Shown one piece after another: positions 47,887 through 57,662 of a DNA stretch of 64,000 nucleotides. A model generated the notes under the pieces. The model searched no databases and was not told the DNA's origin. It saw nothing but the letters and a program-made list of their open reading frames with translations. Source of the stretch: Saccharibacter floricola DSM 15669 (lineage in GTDB: Bacteria; Pseudomonadota; Alphaproteobacteria; Acetobacterales; Acetobacteraceae); the NCBI RefSeq assembly GCF_000378165.1, contig NZ_KB899333.1, forward strand, positions 248,001 to 312,000, read 5' to 3'. Each line of letters opens with the position of its first letter. Within the stretch, counting starts at the first letter, position 1. The translations under genes were made by a program, and so were the position numbers.

Positions 47887-49743
47887 ATGCAGCAATATGA
47901 CATTCTTTTTGGGGTCGCATCGACTTTTGGTGCAGGGATGTTGGCTCAGTGGATTGCGTGGCGTCTGAAACTTCCGGCCATTGTTTTGCTTTTTGCACTT
48001 GGTCTTCTTTTAGGCCCGGTTCTTGGCTGGCTTCATCCTTCTGAAACATTGGGTTGGATATTTCGCCCACTTGTTTCCATGCTGGTGGCTTTAATCGTTT
48101 TTGAAGGCGGGATGGCGCTTGATATTCGCCAGTTGCGTGAAGCTGGCGAGGGTGTAGCGCGGCTGACGATGCTGGCCTTGCCGATCAATTGGGTGCTTGG
48201 GGCCCTTGCCGCGCATTATGTTGCCCATTTTGAGTGGGGGACGTCGTTTCTGTTTGGGGCAATTATCGTTGTGACAGGCCCAACGGTGGTGTTGCCCCTT
48301 TTGCGCAGTGCAAAATTAAGGCCGCGTGTTGCTGCTTTTTTGCGGTGGGAAGCGATTGTTAACGATCCGCTGGGTGCTATCTTAGCGGCTGTGGTGATGC
48401 AGGTGATGATCCTGCATGTGAACCTTCACACGACATTGTTTTTTACAAAAACGCTTCCTGATCTACTTGTTGCGGGGGCTGCGTCAACAGCTGCAGGAAT
48501 TTTACCAGCCTATCTGATCCGTTATCTTTTTACGCGTGATCTGATGCCGGAACTGTTGAAAGTGCCGGTTCTTCTCACGCTGGCTTTGGTCATTTTCGAG
48601 TTGTGTAATTTGGAGATGGAAGGGGCTGGTCTTATTGCGGTGACCGTCTTTGGGATGGCACTGACGAACCTTCATATTCCTGGATTGAACGATCTACGAC
48701 GGACGAAAGAATCACTCGTCGTTCTCATGGTGTCTGTGCTGTTTATCTTACTAACGGCAGACCTTCATCGTGCCGTTCTGGCCCGTTTGACGATCCCGAT
48801 CGTCTTACTCACTTTGGTTGTCATGTTTGTTGTGCGCCCGTTGGGTATCTTTCTGTCCACGCTCGGTACGACAATGTCTTGGCAAGAGCGTTTATTTGTA
48901 GGGTGGATTGCGCCGCGCGGGATTGTGGCCGCTGCTGTTGCCGGTGCTGCGGGAATTCGATTGAGTGCTGCGGGCTATACGTCAGCAGATATGGTGATGC
49001 CCGCTGTTTTCGCTGTTATTGCAGTAACGATGCTCTGTCATGGTTTCTCCCTAGGGCCGCTGGCAAAGAAACTGAAGCTTACGCTTTCTGATGAATCGGC
49101 CATGGCGATTTTAGGGGCGAGCTCTTGGTCTACCGATTTGGCGGTTTGCTTACATCGCGCCAAGGTTCCGGTCGTGTTGATCGATCAACGGGCACGGGAC
49201 TTAATGGCTGGAGCCCGCGAGGGTGTGCCGGTGATGAAGGCTGAGCTTCTTTCGGAGCATGGGAAGGAGCTTCTAGAGGAGCGGCCGGCCGATTACTTTA
49301 TCGCTACAACAGGTGATGGCATTTATAATGGGATGGTATGCGGCCATCTTGCGCCTGATATGGGGCGGCAGCGTGTTTTTCAAGTAAGTCCCGGTGTCGC
49401 GCGGCTTGATCTTTACCGTGGGTTGTCACGTGATGCGCGTGGTAAAGTGTTGGGTGAACCATCGTGGAACTATTCGTTTTTTGATACGCTCTTTAGCCGG
49501 GGATGGCGTTTTGTGAGCCGGCGCGTTGAGAATGAGGACGACGCTGTTTTTGGCAAAGATGATAACCGGCTCGATCTCCTGCTTGTCAGGAAAGGGCAGG
49601 GTATTTTCATTCGTTCTGTCGAAGATGCGACGCGGGTTGCACCCATGGTTGGTGATCTCATTGTGGGAATGAAGCCCGCTGCTCCACAAAGTGAAGAGAA
49701 AGAACCGACAGTGGAGATCCCAGCTGAGGCATTTTCAGGATAA
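47887..49743 (+). CDS. Cation:proton antiporter, CPA1/NhaP type, with cytosolic C-terminal domain
   Basis: A 618-aa inner membrane transporter. About 12 hydrophobic segments fill residues 1-390; the family core appears in VFEGGMALDIRQL, VVTGPTVVLPLL and EAIVNDPLGA, where the Asn-Asp pair is the usual ion-binding site. Residues about 400-520 form a TrkA-N/RCK-like fold (LGASSWSTDLAVCLHRAKVP), and the rest is an unassigned soluble tail. Na+ or K+ exchange for protons is expected. For an acid-making organism a role in pH balance is plausible (inference). An orphan response regulator gene follows after 50 bp. Confidence 0.87.
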   Translation: MQQYDILFGVASTFGAGMLAQWIAWRLKLPAIVLLFALGLLLGPVLGWLHPSETLGWIFRPLVSMLVALIVFEGGMALDIRQLREAGEGVARLTMLALPINWVLGALAAHYVAHFEWGTSFLFGAIIVVTGPTVVLPLLRSAKLRPRVAAFLRWEAIVNDPLGAILAAVVMQVMILHVNLHTTLFFTKTLPDLLVAGAASTAAGILPAYLIRYLFTRDLMPELLKVPVLLTLALVIFELCNLEMEGAGLIAVTVFGMALTNLHIPGLNDLRRTKESLVVLMVSVLFILLTADLHRAVLARLTIPIVLLTLVVMFVVRPLGIFLSTLGTTMSWQERLFVGWIAPRGIVAAAVAGAAGIRLSAAGYTSADMVMPAVFAVIAVTMLCHGFSLGPLAKKLKLTLSDESAMAILGASSWSTDLAVCLHRAKVPVVLIDQRARDLMAGAREGVPVMKAELLSEHGKELLEERPADYFIATTGDGIYNGMVCGHLAPDMGRQRVFQVSPGVARLDLYRGLSRDARGKVLGEPSWNYSFFDTLFSRGWRFVSRRVENEDDAVFGKDDNRLDLLLVRKGQGIFIRSVEDATRVAPMVGDLIVGMKPAAPQSEEKEPTVEIPAEAFSG

Positions 49744-49793
49744 GAGCACGTTAATATGGTAATACATACTGTGATATATGAGGGTACAAGCGT

Positions 49794-50513
49794 ATGACGG
49801 GGCACCACTTCGTTTTAGTTGTGGATAATGATGCAGACGTGCGGCGTGAGCTGGCTGAGCATATTCATCGTGAACCGTCGTTGGACGTTATTGAGGCTAC
49901 TGCATTAAGTGAAGCACGGCAGAAGGTGACGGCCGGTGATATGCGCGTTGATGCGCTTCTTCTTGATGAGGCGCTCCCAGATGGCGACAGCGTTGAATTT
50001 TGCATGGAATTACGGCAGCGAAAGATCAAAATACCGATTTTGATGATGACGACGTCTCAAGAAGAAGAGGTTATTGTCACTGGGCTGGATGCAGGGGCGA
50101 ATGATTATGTCATCAAGCCGCTTCGTGCTCGGGAACTTATGGCGCGTCTTCGGGCCCAATTGCGCACGTTTGAGAATAGTGAAGATGTCATGCTGGATGT
50201 CGGCCCTTATATTTTTAGGCCTGCACATAAGCAGTTGGTAGACCCTGGCCGGGGGCGGCGGATTCATTTGACAGAAAAAGAAACGTCTATTTTGAAGTAT
50301 CTTTACCGTGTGGGGCACAAGTCTGTGAGCCGTGAAGTGCTTCTTAATGAAGTCTGGGGCTATAATGCGGGCGTGACGACCCATACGCTTGAGACGCATA
50401 TTTACCGTCTTCGCCAAAAGATTGAGCCGAACGCACAGCGTAATGCTCTTGTGGTGACGGAAGGGGGTGGGTATCGCCTCAATGCGTATGCTCCGGTTTC
50501 GGAGCATCGCTAA
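49794..50513 (+). CDS. OmpR/PhoB-family response regulator (orphan)
   Basis: A 239-aa two-component regulator. The receiver domain has its acid pair at Asp11 and Asp13, phospho-acceptor Asp58 (LLLDEALPDG), switch Thr86/87 and Lys108 (VIKPLRARELMARL). The C-terminal winged helix (about 135-236) has SREVLLNEVWGYN and THTLETHIYRLRQKI. No histidine kinase gene is nearby; the gene sits behind the antiporter, with which it may be co-transcribed. Targets are unknown. Confidence 0.9.
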   Translation: MTGHHFVLVVDNDADVRRELAEHIHREPSLDVIEATALSEARQKVTAGDMRVDALLLDEALPDGDSVEFCMELRQRKIKIPILMMTTSQEEEVIVTGLDAGANDYVIKPLRARELMARLRAQLRTFENSEDVMLDVGPYIFRPAHKQLVDPGRGRRIHLTEKETSILKYLYRVGHKSVSREVLLNEVWGYNAGVTTHTLETHIYRLRQKIEPNAQRNALVVTEGGGYRLNAYAPVSEHR

Positions 50514-50552
50514 GAGGCGGTACAGTCATAATGCCAGCATTGTCACGTTAGT

Positions 50553-51539
50553 TTAGTCGCTGTAACCGTGAGGATGGGCAGAGCGCCATTTAAAGACTGT
50601 CTCAATAATTACGTCTAAGTCTGTAAATTGCGGCGTCCATCCTGTGTCGCGTCGTAGTGTTGAAGCATCAGCAACGAGCATTGCGGGGTCTCCAGCGCGT
50701 CTTGGTGCGGCTTCCCAAGGCACCGTGTGACCCGTGACGCGTTCTACGCTTCGGATAACCTCTAGGTTAGAGTAGCCGTGCCCTGTGCCAACATTGTAAC
50801 GGACACTGCGATTATCAATCTGGTCAAGCAGACGGATATGCGCATCAGCAAGGTCTGTTACATGGATGTAGTCGCGAATGCATGACCCGTCCGCTGTCGG
50901 ATAGTCTGTTCCAAAGAGTTGCAATGCAGGTCGCCGTCCGAGGGCCGCGTCAATAGTGAGGGGGATGAGGTGCGTCTCTGGGCGATGATCCTCGCCGGCT
51001 CTACCCTGCGGATCGGAGCCGGCGGCGTTGAAATAGCGCAAACAGCCACTGCGAAGTTGGTGGATTTGGTCTGCCCAATACAGCGTACGCTCAATCATGA
51101 GTTTGCTTTCTCCGTAGGGAGAACCGGGTTGGATTAAAGCGTCATCAGGGATTGGTGTGCTGCGTTCGGGCCCACCGAATAAGGCAGCTGTGGACGAAAA
51201 AACAATCTTACGAACATTGTGTTCAATACATGCTTGTATGAGGTTTAGTGCGGTTTGCGTGTTGTAATGAATATAATGCAAGGGATTGCGCATACTGTCC
51301 CCCACGAGGGAGAGAGCAGCAAAGTGAAACACGCCATCCCAAGGGCCATCTACAACACACTTCTGCGTCGCGGAGAGGTCCATAAGGTCAACCTGACGGA
51401 GGGTCACACCATCAGGTATAGCCTGATGATGGCCTGTGCTGAGATTATCTAGAACGACGACTTCATGTCCGCGGTCACGTAACGCAAGAACAAGATGGCT
51501 CCCAACAAAGCCCGCTCCGCCGGTCACTAAATAACGCAT
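50553..51539 (-). CDS. galE: UDP-glucose 4-epimerase
   Basis: Interconverts UDP-glucose and UDP-galactose for surface polysaccharides. The 328-aa SDR protein has the NAD motif GGAGFVGS at 7-14 and the active-site Tyr142-x3-Lys146 in SPYGESKLMIE, with Ser/Thr in VFSSTAALFG. Substrate-binding RYFNAAGSDP and CIRDYIHVTDLADAH are GalE hallmarks. It ends convergently with the response regulator gene. Confidence 0.94.
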   Translation of the reverse strand: MRYLVTGGAGFVGSHLVLALRDRGHEVVVLDNLSTGHHQAIPDGVTLRQVDLMDLSATQKCVVDGPWDGVFHFAALSLVGDSMRNPLHYIHYNTQTALNLIQACIEHNVRKIVFSSTAALFGGPERSTPIPDDALIQPGSPYGESKLMIERTLYWADQIHQLRSGCLRYFNAAGSDPQGRAGEDHRPETHLIPLTIDAALGRRPALQLFGTDYPTADGSCIRDYIHVTDLADAHIRLLDQIDNRSVRYNVGTGHGYSNLEVIRSVERVTGHTVPWEAAPRRAGDPAMLVADASTLRRDTGWTPQFTDLDVIIETVFKWRSAHPHGYSD

Positions 51540-51559
51540 GCTACTTCTCCAATGAACTC

Positions 51560-52354
51560 TTAAAGTAAAATATCGGCCATGACAGGCACGTGATCAGATG
51601 GACGCTCCCAGTCGCGCGCTTCTTTTAGGACTGTGATGTTTTGGAGGCAAGGAAGGATGTCTGCCGTGAGCCAAATATGATCAAGGCGGCGGCCACGATT
51701 GGATTTTTTCCAGTCGCGGTTGCGGTACGACCACCATGTATAGAGTTTTTCGGGTTCGGGGGTTTGATGGCGCATAGCGTCTTGAAAGCCGGCGTGGCAC
51801 CAGTCCTGTAAACGAGAGGTTTCGGCAGGTGTGTGGCTGACGATCTTTAAGAGTTGTTTATGGCTCCACACGTCATTCTCAAACGGAGCAATGTTGAGAT
51901 CACCAACTAAAATGCTGCGTGTTGGAGGGTGTTGACGAAACCATTGGGTCGCTTCATCAACAAATGACAGCTTATGAGCAAATTTATCATTCTCATCTGG
52001 ATCAGGGATGTCGCCGCCTGCAGGTACGTAGAAGTTATGTATCTGAACAGGCCCGCTCTCAGTCTCTACAAAAGCGGCAACATGGCGGCAATCATCGCGT
52101 TCGCACCAGCGCGGTGTATCTTCGCGGAGGCGGAGCGGAAGGCGTGAAAGAATAGCCACGCCATTATAGCTTTTCATGCCTTTGTAGAGTTGATGGGTAA
52201 AGCCAAGTTCTGCGAGGGCTTCCTTAGGGAAAAGCGGATCAGGAACTTTTGTCTCTTGCACGCAAATAACATCAGGAGAATGCTCTTCTGCAAGACGTTG
52301 AAGGAGAGGTAAACGCAAGCGGAGAGAATTCATGTTCCAAGTGATGAGGCGCAT
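51560..52354 (-). CDS. xth: Exodeoxyribonuclease III
   Basis: AP endonuclease and 3'-exonuclease of base-excision repair. From ATG 52354 (behind GAAGGA) it is 264 aa, beginning MRLITWNMNSLRLRL; the frame is open 28 codons further but these lack similarity. Catalytic landmarks: Asn7, the metal Glu in VICVQETKV, GDLNIAPFENDVW, LDHIWLT and PSDHVPV. It is 20 bp upstream of galE on the same strand and divergent from the dipeptidase. Confidence 0.94.
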   Translation of the reverse strand: MRLITWNMNSLRLRLPLLQRLAEEHSPDVICVQETKVPDPLFPKEALAELGFTHQLYKGMKSYNGVAILSRLPLRLREDTPRWCERDDCRHVAAFVETESGPVQIHNFYVPAGGDIPDPDENDKFAHKLSFVDEATQWFRQHPPTRSILVGDLNIAPFENDVWSHKQLLKIVSHTPAETSRLQDWCHAGFQDAMRHQTPEPEKLYTWWSYRNRDWKKSNRGRRLDHIWLTADILPCLQNITVLKEARDWERPSDHVPVMADILL

Positions 52355-52450
52355 GCAATGTCGATCCTTCAGTGGGCTTTTTGGTGGAGGGGTCTTGTGA
52401 CTATGCTCTGACATCGCGATGTAAAGGATATCAAGCATTCAGGGAAGATC

Positions 52451-53482
52451 ATGACACAGAAGCCTCTTATCACATTTGATACGCATATTGATATTCCGTG
52501 GCCTGAGCGGACGGCAGAAGGGCTGCCCGCATGGGTGGGAGACACGCAAGAGGATCTGTGGAAGCGAGAGACAACGCGTCGCTTTACCGTGCCAAAAGCG
52601 CAAGAGGGGAAGCTAACTGCCGCTTGTTTGGCCGCCTATATTCCGCAATTTTTGCTGACCCCAGAAGGGTATGAAGCCGCGTGGAAGCGTGTTCAGGCAA
52701 TGTTAGAGGCCATTCACACAAGTGTTGCGTCTGCTCCAAAAAAGAATCAGGCACGTCTGTGCGTAACGGAACATGAAATCCGTGAAGCCGTTGAGAAGGG
52801 GATGGTGGCGATCGTCCCTGTGGTTGAGAATGGTTACGCGATTGGAGAGGACCCCTCACGTATTGCCTGGCTCGCCCAGCAGTATGGGGTGCGTTATATG
52901 ACGCTCACTCATAATGGCCATAATCAGCTTGCTGATGCGGCTGTGGCGCGGGGAGAGGCCGAGAAAAAATATGGAGGACTTTCTACGCTGGGGCGAGAGG
53001 TGATCGCGGAGATGAACCGTCATGCAATGGTGGTTGATGTGTCTCATACGTCCAAGCAAAGCATGATGCAGGCAACGGAGCTGTCGCGCGCTCCTGTGTT
53101 GGCGAGTCATTCATGCGTGCGCGCTTTATGCGATCATCCGCGCAATTTGGACGATGAGCAGCTGGATCGTTTGCGTGATACGGGTGGGTTGCTTCAAGTC
53201 ACGGCGATGGGGGCGTTCCTAAAACGAGGCGGAGGTGGAACGCTAGAGACGCTGATTGACCATATTACCTATACGGTGGAGCGCATAGGAGTGGAGCATG
53301 TTGGATTTTCGTCAGACTTTGATGGTGGAGGCGGGATAGATGGCTGGGAAGATGCCTCTCAAACAGCTTCTGTTATTGAGCGTCTTAAACATGCTGGTTT
53401 CGATGAGAGTGAACGGCGTGCTCTATGTGGTGAGAATATGATGCGCCTTTTAAAACAGGCTGAAAATGTTGCATTGCAATAG
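52451..53482 (+). CDS. Membrane dipeptidase-family (M19) zinc peptidase
   Basis: A 343-aa TIM-barrel metallopeptidase of family M19 (renal dipeptidase-like). Zinc ligands are the opening FDTHIDIP (His, Asp), the bridging Glu in VPVVENGYAIGED, His in VDVSHTS and His in LASHSCVRALCDHPRN; the late Asp is in GFSSDFDGGGG. No signal peptide is seen, so it is probably cytosolic. Members split dipeptides, some acting on D-amino-acid-containing ones; the substrate here is unknown. Confidence 0.9.
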   Translation: MTQKPLITFDTHIDIPWPERTAEGLPAWVGDTQEDLWKRETTRRFTVPKAQEGKLTAACLAAYIPQFLLTPEGYEAAWKRVQAMLEAIHTSVASAPKKNQARLCVTEHEIREAVEKGMVAIVPVVENGYAIGEDPSRIAWLAQQYGVRYMTLTHNGHNQLADAAVARGEAEKKYGGLSTLGREVIAEMNRHAMVVDVSHTSKQSMMQATELSRAPVLASHSCVRALCDHPRNLDDEQLDRLRDTGGLLQVTAMGAFLKRGGGGTLETLIDHITYTVERIGVEHVGFSSDFDGGGGIDGWEDASQTASVIERLKHAGFDESERRALCGENMMRLLKQAENVALQ

Positions 53483-53784
53483 GGTGTCAAGGGGAAATGT
53501 ACGGGCTTTTGTGTAATAATGATCAAAATTGTCCACTATTTTTTCACCATAAGGGATTGACATAATGCTTCTCTTTAAAAGCCATCTATGATTTCTTGAG
53601 GAAACTTAAAAGCAGAAGGAAACTTTATTTTTCAGCATGTTATATGAATTGATTAAAAAATAGGCAATTTGAAGGCAGAGAAGAGAACTCCTGCTGTGCG
53701 GGCGTTTGCTCTCGTTGTATTCACAGGGTTATCCACAGGAATAGTGGATGAGTGCACAGAGTGCCGTGTCGAGGGAATGAAACG
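53483..53784. other. AT-rich intergenic region upstream of uvrC with a perfect DnaA-box sequence
   Basis: About 300 bp without a gene. TTATCCACA at 53729-53737 is a perfect match to the DnaA box; TTGTCCACT near 53528 and the reverse of AGTGGATGA near 53743 are seven-of-nine matches. The middle (53570-53670) is AT-rich. It could be uvrC promoter DNA with chance boxes. Confidence 0.4.
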
Positions 53785-55698
53785 ATGGAAAATCATAGCG
53801 ATGGAGAGGAAGCGGGCACCGTTAAAGGTGTAGCGGTCATTAGGAAGACTCTTAAATTGATTCCTGACCGCCCCGGTGTCTATCGCATGTTAGGAGCTAA
53901 AGGAGAGGTTCTATACGTTGGAAAGGCTCTGAACCTTAAAAAGCGTGTTGTGTCCTATACGCATGTTGCTCGTTTGCCTGAGCGTTTGCGCCTTATGGTG
54001 TCATTGACGGCGGATATGGAAATCGTTGTGACGCAGACGGAGGCTGAAGCTCTGCTGCTGGAGGCTAATTATATTCGGCGGATGCAACCGCGGTTTAATA
54101 TTCTACTTCGTGACGATAAGAGCTACCCATGGCTACTTCTTACTGGAAATCATAACTTCCCACGGTTAACGCGTCAGCGTGGGAAGCCGCAAAAAAATGC
54201 TGTCTATTGGGGGCCATTCGCGTCGTCTAAGGCCGTTGAGCAGACGATGCAGGTGCTTCAACGGGCTTTTTTACTCAGGACATGTAGTGATTCTGACTTC
54301 GCGTCGCGCACACGCCCCTGTTTGCAATATCAAATAAAGCGCTGTTCGGCTCCGTGTGTAGATCGTATCTCACGTGGCGACTATGCGGATCTTGTTACCC
54401 AAGCTCGGGCTTTCTTAGCCGGAGGCGGCCGTGAGCTACAGCAGCAGCTCACCCAAGAAATGGAAGAGGCAGCAGAAGCGATGGCCTTTGAGCGAGCCGC
54501 ACTGATTCGTGATCGTATTCGCGGATTTGCTAATCTTCGTTCCTCGAATGTCATTAACCCTGCCACTATTGATGAAGCAGATGTGATTGCGTTGTGGCAA
54601 GAGGCAGGGCGCACAGGGATACAGGTCTTTTTCATCCGTGGCGGGCGTAATAACGGTAATCGCGCCTTTTATCCGCAGCACGATCAGGATGAAACAGCCG
54701 AATCGGTGTTGAGTGCGTTTTTGATCCAGTTTTATGACGATAAGCCACCGCCAGCGCAGATAATTACTCATGTTTCCTTGTCAGAGCAGGAGCTGCTTGA
54801 AGAGGCATTATCGCTTCAAAAAGGGCGGAAAGTTCAGATTTTGCAACCACAACGCGGGGACAAGAAGGCGGTATTAGACCACGCACTTCTGAACGCGAAA
54901 GAGGCACTTGAGCGTAAGCTTGCGGAAAGCGCCGGGCAGAAGAAGCTTCTAGAAGGTGTTGCTGAGCTGTTTGACCTTCCAAAACCACCGTCACGGATTG
55001 AGGTGTACGATAACTCTCACATCATGGGGCAATGTCCTTATGGTGTTATGGTTGTTGGTGGCCCAGAGGGGTTCGTGAAACGGGCATACCGTAAATACGC
55101 TATTCGGGGGCCCGTCACACCGGGGGATGATTTTGGGATGATGCGTGAGGTTATGACGCGGCGTTTCTCCCCAGCGCGTCAAAAAGAGGGCTTGGAAGGG
55201 GAGCGTGACCAATGGCCTGATTTGTTGCTGATTGACGGGGGAAAAGGGCAGGTCAGCGCTGTTCGTGAAATTCTTGAAGAGCTGGGCGTCACGGATGTAC
55301 CGATTGTTGGGATAGCCAAGGGGGAAGACCGTAACGCAGGGCGAGAATGGTTTTTAGTGCAGGGGAAAGAGCCATTTCAGCTGCCTCCGCAGGATCCTGT
55401 TCTCTATTATCTTCAACGGTTGCGTGACGAATCCCACCGCTTCGCGATTACAACGCATCGGGCAGGACGTTCTAAAAAATTGGTGAAGTCTGGGCTTGAT
55501 GACGTGCCGGGCATTGGAGCTGTGCGGAAGAAAGCGCTCATGACGCGTTTTGGCTCGTTAAGGAATATTAAGTTGGCGTCGATAGAAGAATTAGGGCATG
55601 TGCCTGGAATTAATCACGAAATGGCGCAGGTCATTTATGGATATTTTCATCCAGAATGGGTAAGACAGCAGAGTGCCCTGAAGGAGCTGCATGATTAA
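53785..55698 (+). CDS. uvrC: Excinuclease ABC subunit C
   Basis: Makes both incisions in nucleotide excision repair. From ATG 53785, 8 nt after GAGGGA, the product is 637 aa. The GIY-YIG nuclease domain ([20 protein letters not shown], residues 31-50) is followed by the UvrBC contact region ([21 protein letters not shown]), the RNase H-like domain with [11 protein letters not shown] and LLIDGGKGQ, and C-terminal helix-hairpin-helix repeats ([26 protein letters not shown]). pgsA follows after 73 bp, a common uvrC-pgsA order. Confidence 0.96.
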   Translation: MENHSDGEEAGTVKGVAVIRKTLKLIPDRPGVYRMLGAKGEVLYVGKALNLKKRVVSYTHVARLPERLRLMVSLTADMEIVVTQTEAEALLLEANYIRRMQPRFNILLRDDKSYPWLLLTGNHNFPRLTRQRGKPQKNAVYWGPFASSKAVEQTMQVLQRAFLLRTCSDSDFASRTRPCLQYQIKRCSAPCVDRISRGDYADLVTQARAFLAGGGRELQQQLTQEMEEAAEAMAFERAALIRDRIRGFANLRSSNVINPATIDEADVIALWQEAGRTGIQVFFIRGGRNNGNRAFYPQHDQDETAESVLSAFLIQFYDDKPPPAQIITHVSLSEQELLEEALSLQKGRKVQILQPQRGDKKAVLDHALLNAKEALERKLAESAGQKKLLEGVAELFDLPKPPSRIEVYDNSHIMGQCPYGVMVVGGPEGFVKRAYRKYAIRGPVTPGDDFGMMREVMTRRFSPARQKEGLEGERDQWPDLLLIDGGKGQVSAVREILEELGVTDVPIVGIAKGEDRNAGREWFLVQGKEPFQLPPQDPVLYYLQRLRDESHRFAITTHRAGRSKKLVKSGLDDVPGIGAVRKKALMTRFGSLRNIKLASIEELGHVPGINHEMAQVIYGYFHPEWVRQQSALKELHD

Positions 55699-55771
55699 AA
55701 ACATTGTCGGTTGTAAGAGAGCTCCTTTGACGAGATGATGACCATTATTTTTCCCTCTTGGATGTAAGCAG

Positions 55772-56341
55772 ATGCTGACAGATCTTCCCAATCTTTTGAC
55801 GCTTCTGCGGATTGCCGCCATCCCCGCTTTAGTGGGGCTTGTGGCTACTCAGAATCAAGTAGCCTGCGTTGTGGCTTTTGGTCTCTATATTGCAGCATGT
55901 ATTACAGATTACTTCGATGGTGCTTTGGCGCGATCACGTAAGCAAACGTCGGATCTAGGGCGTATGATGGATCCTATCGCTGATAAGCTTCTGGTTGGAG
56001 CTATGTTGCTAGTGCTTGCGGGTACACAGCAATTGCGGCTTTGTGCTCTTTATGCAGCGATTATCATTATGCTGCGTGAAATTGCCATTAGCGGTTTGAG
56101 AGAGTTTATGGCATCTCGTCGTGAAACAGTGCCGTCTACGCGCCTTGCGAAGTGGAAAACCGCCATACAGATGTTTGCAATTGGTTTTCTCGTTTTGGGC
56201 GACAAAGGGGGGGCGATGCTCCATCTTTCTTGGTTACCACTAACGATCATAGGGAGTGTTCTGCTATGGGTCTCTGTGGTGCCTACTCTTGTGAGCGGTT
56301 GGGGGTATCTTCGTGCCGGCTTCTCTCGTATGGGAGTATGA
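55772..56341 (+). CDS. pgsA: CDP-diacylglycerol-glycerol-3-phosphate 3-phosphatidyltransferase
   Basis: Makes phosphatidylglycerol phosphate, the committed step to PG and cardiolipin, in the inner membrane. The 189-aa protein has about five transmembrane segments and the full CDP-alcohol phosphotransferase motif: Asp46, Asp49-Gly50, Ala53-Arg54, Gly63, Asp67 and Asp71. Cardiolipin synthase at 21 kb uses its product. It follows uvrC on the same strand. Confidence 0.95.
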   Translation: MLTDLPNLLTLLRIAAIPALVGLVATQNQVACVVAFGLYIAACITDYFDGALARSRKQTSDLGRMMDPIADKLLVGAMLLVLAGTQQLRLCALYAAIIIMLREIAISGLREFMASRRETVPSTRLAKWKTAIQMFAIGFLVLGDKGGAMLHLSWLPLTIIGSVLLWVSVVPTLVSGWGYLRAGFSRMGV

Positions 56342-56535
56342 GAATCTGCAGAGAGGACAGTCATTTGTTTTTTCTGTTATAAATATGTCGCATCGAATGA
56401 GTGATGTGCGAAGGAGCTCTATCCTTGATGGAAGAGTTGCGCCAAGGTCATTCCCGGGGCGTGTCGAGCCGTTTGTGTGGCTATGTTATGACAACGTATG
56501 CTTTGAGGCCCTAATTAAGGCAAGAGAGAGGTTGA

Positions 56536-57246
56536 ATGAAAAAGGTCGCCGTTCTGATGCTGTGTCTTGCGGCGAGCGGATGTGCGGGCCTCAAGAAACA
56601 TTCAGAAGATACTTTCTGGCCTTTTGGCGATCCAAATGCTCCTAAAAGTGAGAGTGAAAACTTTCGCCGTGTTCGTGGTGAGTATGTAGCGGAACAGCCT
56701 CTTGTGGCTCAGCAAGGGGATGTATGGCCGGGGCAGCCTGATGCTGTACCAACCGTCAAGGATATGAATAATCCTAACAGTCGCTTTAGTCGCTCCTTTC
56801 AGCGTTCAATCAAAGGGCTTAATAGCGATCTTGACCAGCAACAGCTGGCTAATGGTGAAACATTGGCTCTTGGTGAGAATGTCGCGACCGAAAAAGGGGT
56901 GCAACGTCGGAGTAGTGCTTCAGAACCTGGGAGTTTGCCTTCTCATGTTCCTGATCGTGCCAAAAACTATTTAGAGGGGCCTAACCGGAAGAGTGTTGCT
57001 ATTCCAAATGGCGATGGTACGACCACATTAGTGGGGCCTGATGGCACTGTGCGTGTTGTCCGGGGTGATCCTACAGTAGCGATGCAGCATCCCTCTCAGC
57101 ACTCAGCTGTGCCGTCTAAGAAGCATGCTGATACAGCACATCATAAGAAGCGCCATAAACATAGCGATGCTTCGTCGAAGAAGAAGCGTGAGAATCACAA
57201 ACATTCTGCTCACAAGAAGCATCATCACAAGCTTTTGGGCACATAA
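56536..57246 (+). CDS. Predicted lipoprotein with Lys/His-rich C-terminus
   Basis: A 236-aa product of unknown function. The N-terminus MKKVAVLMLCLAASGC ends in a lipobox with lipidation Cys16. The middle is hydrophilic and Pro/Asn/Gln-rich with no recognised domain. Residues about 198-236 are dense in Lys and His (HHKKRHKH, KKHHHK). The gene lies between pgsA and rpmG with 194 bp before it, so it is probably transcribed on its own. The tail could bind metal, nucleotides or anionic polymers, none of which is shown. Confidence 0.75.
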   Translation: MKKVAVLMLCLAASGCAGLKKHSEDTFWPFGDPNAPKSESENFRRVRGEYVAEQPLVAQQGDVWPGQPDAVPTVKDMNNPNSRFSRSFQRSIKGLNSDLDQQQLANGETLALGENVATEKGVQRRSSASEPGSLPSHVPDRAKNYLEGPNRKSVAIPNGDGTTTLVGPDGTVRVVRGDPTVAMQHPSQHSAVPSKKHADTAHHKKRHKHSDASSKKKRENHKHSAHKKHHHKLLGT

Positions 57247-57406
57247 TATAACGGGATTGCATTTTTTTAGTGATAGAAACCTCTTCAAGGAAGAGAAAGA
57301 CTTGACCTGAAGAGCACAACACATCATTGTTCCCACCCAAAGGTGGGGTATGCTGCTTGGACAAAAAAGCGGTGTCCCTTAACACGGCAGCAGTCCGAAG
57401 GGTATT

Positions 57407-57574
57407 ATGGCCAAGACAAACGTTATCAAGATTCGTCTCGTTTCTTCCGCAGATACGGGTTATTTCTACGTCACGAAGAAGAATGCACGCTCTGCGACAG
57501 GGAAAATGGAAGTACGTAAATACGACCCAGTGGCTCGTAAACACGTTCTTTTCCGTGAAGCAAAGATCAAGTAA
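57407..57574 (+). CDS. rpmG: 50S ribosomal protein L33
   Basis: A 55-aa ribosomal protein starting [20 protein letters not shown] and ending REAKIK. The conserved [20 protein letters not shown] is present. It lacks the zinc-binding Cys pairs, so it is the zinc-independent form. The ribosome site GAAGGG is 57397-57402. A strong terminator follows 19 bp later. Confidence 0.95.
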   Translation: MAKTNVIKIRLVSSADTGYFYVTKKNARSATGKMEVRKYDPVARKHVLFREAKIK

Positions 57575-57593
57575 TCACTTTGCTGACGTGATT

Positions 57594-57623
57594 AAAAAAA
57601 GCGGCCTTAAGGCCGCTTTTTTT
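57594..57623. terminator. Bidirectional terminator between rpmG and ftsB
   Basis: A7-GCGGCC, loop TTAA, GGCCGC-T7: symmetric, so it serves both convergent genes. Confidence 0.93.
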
Positions 57624-57662
57624 ATGCGCGCTCAATGAGTTTTTGGGGGACTAAGCTATAAA

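Noticed and set aside
49996-50507. 165-codon antisense frame in the response regulator gene
   Set aside because: The sense frame carries all receiver and winged-helix residues; the antisense product has no motif.
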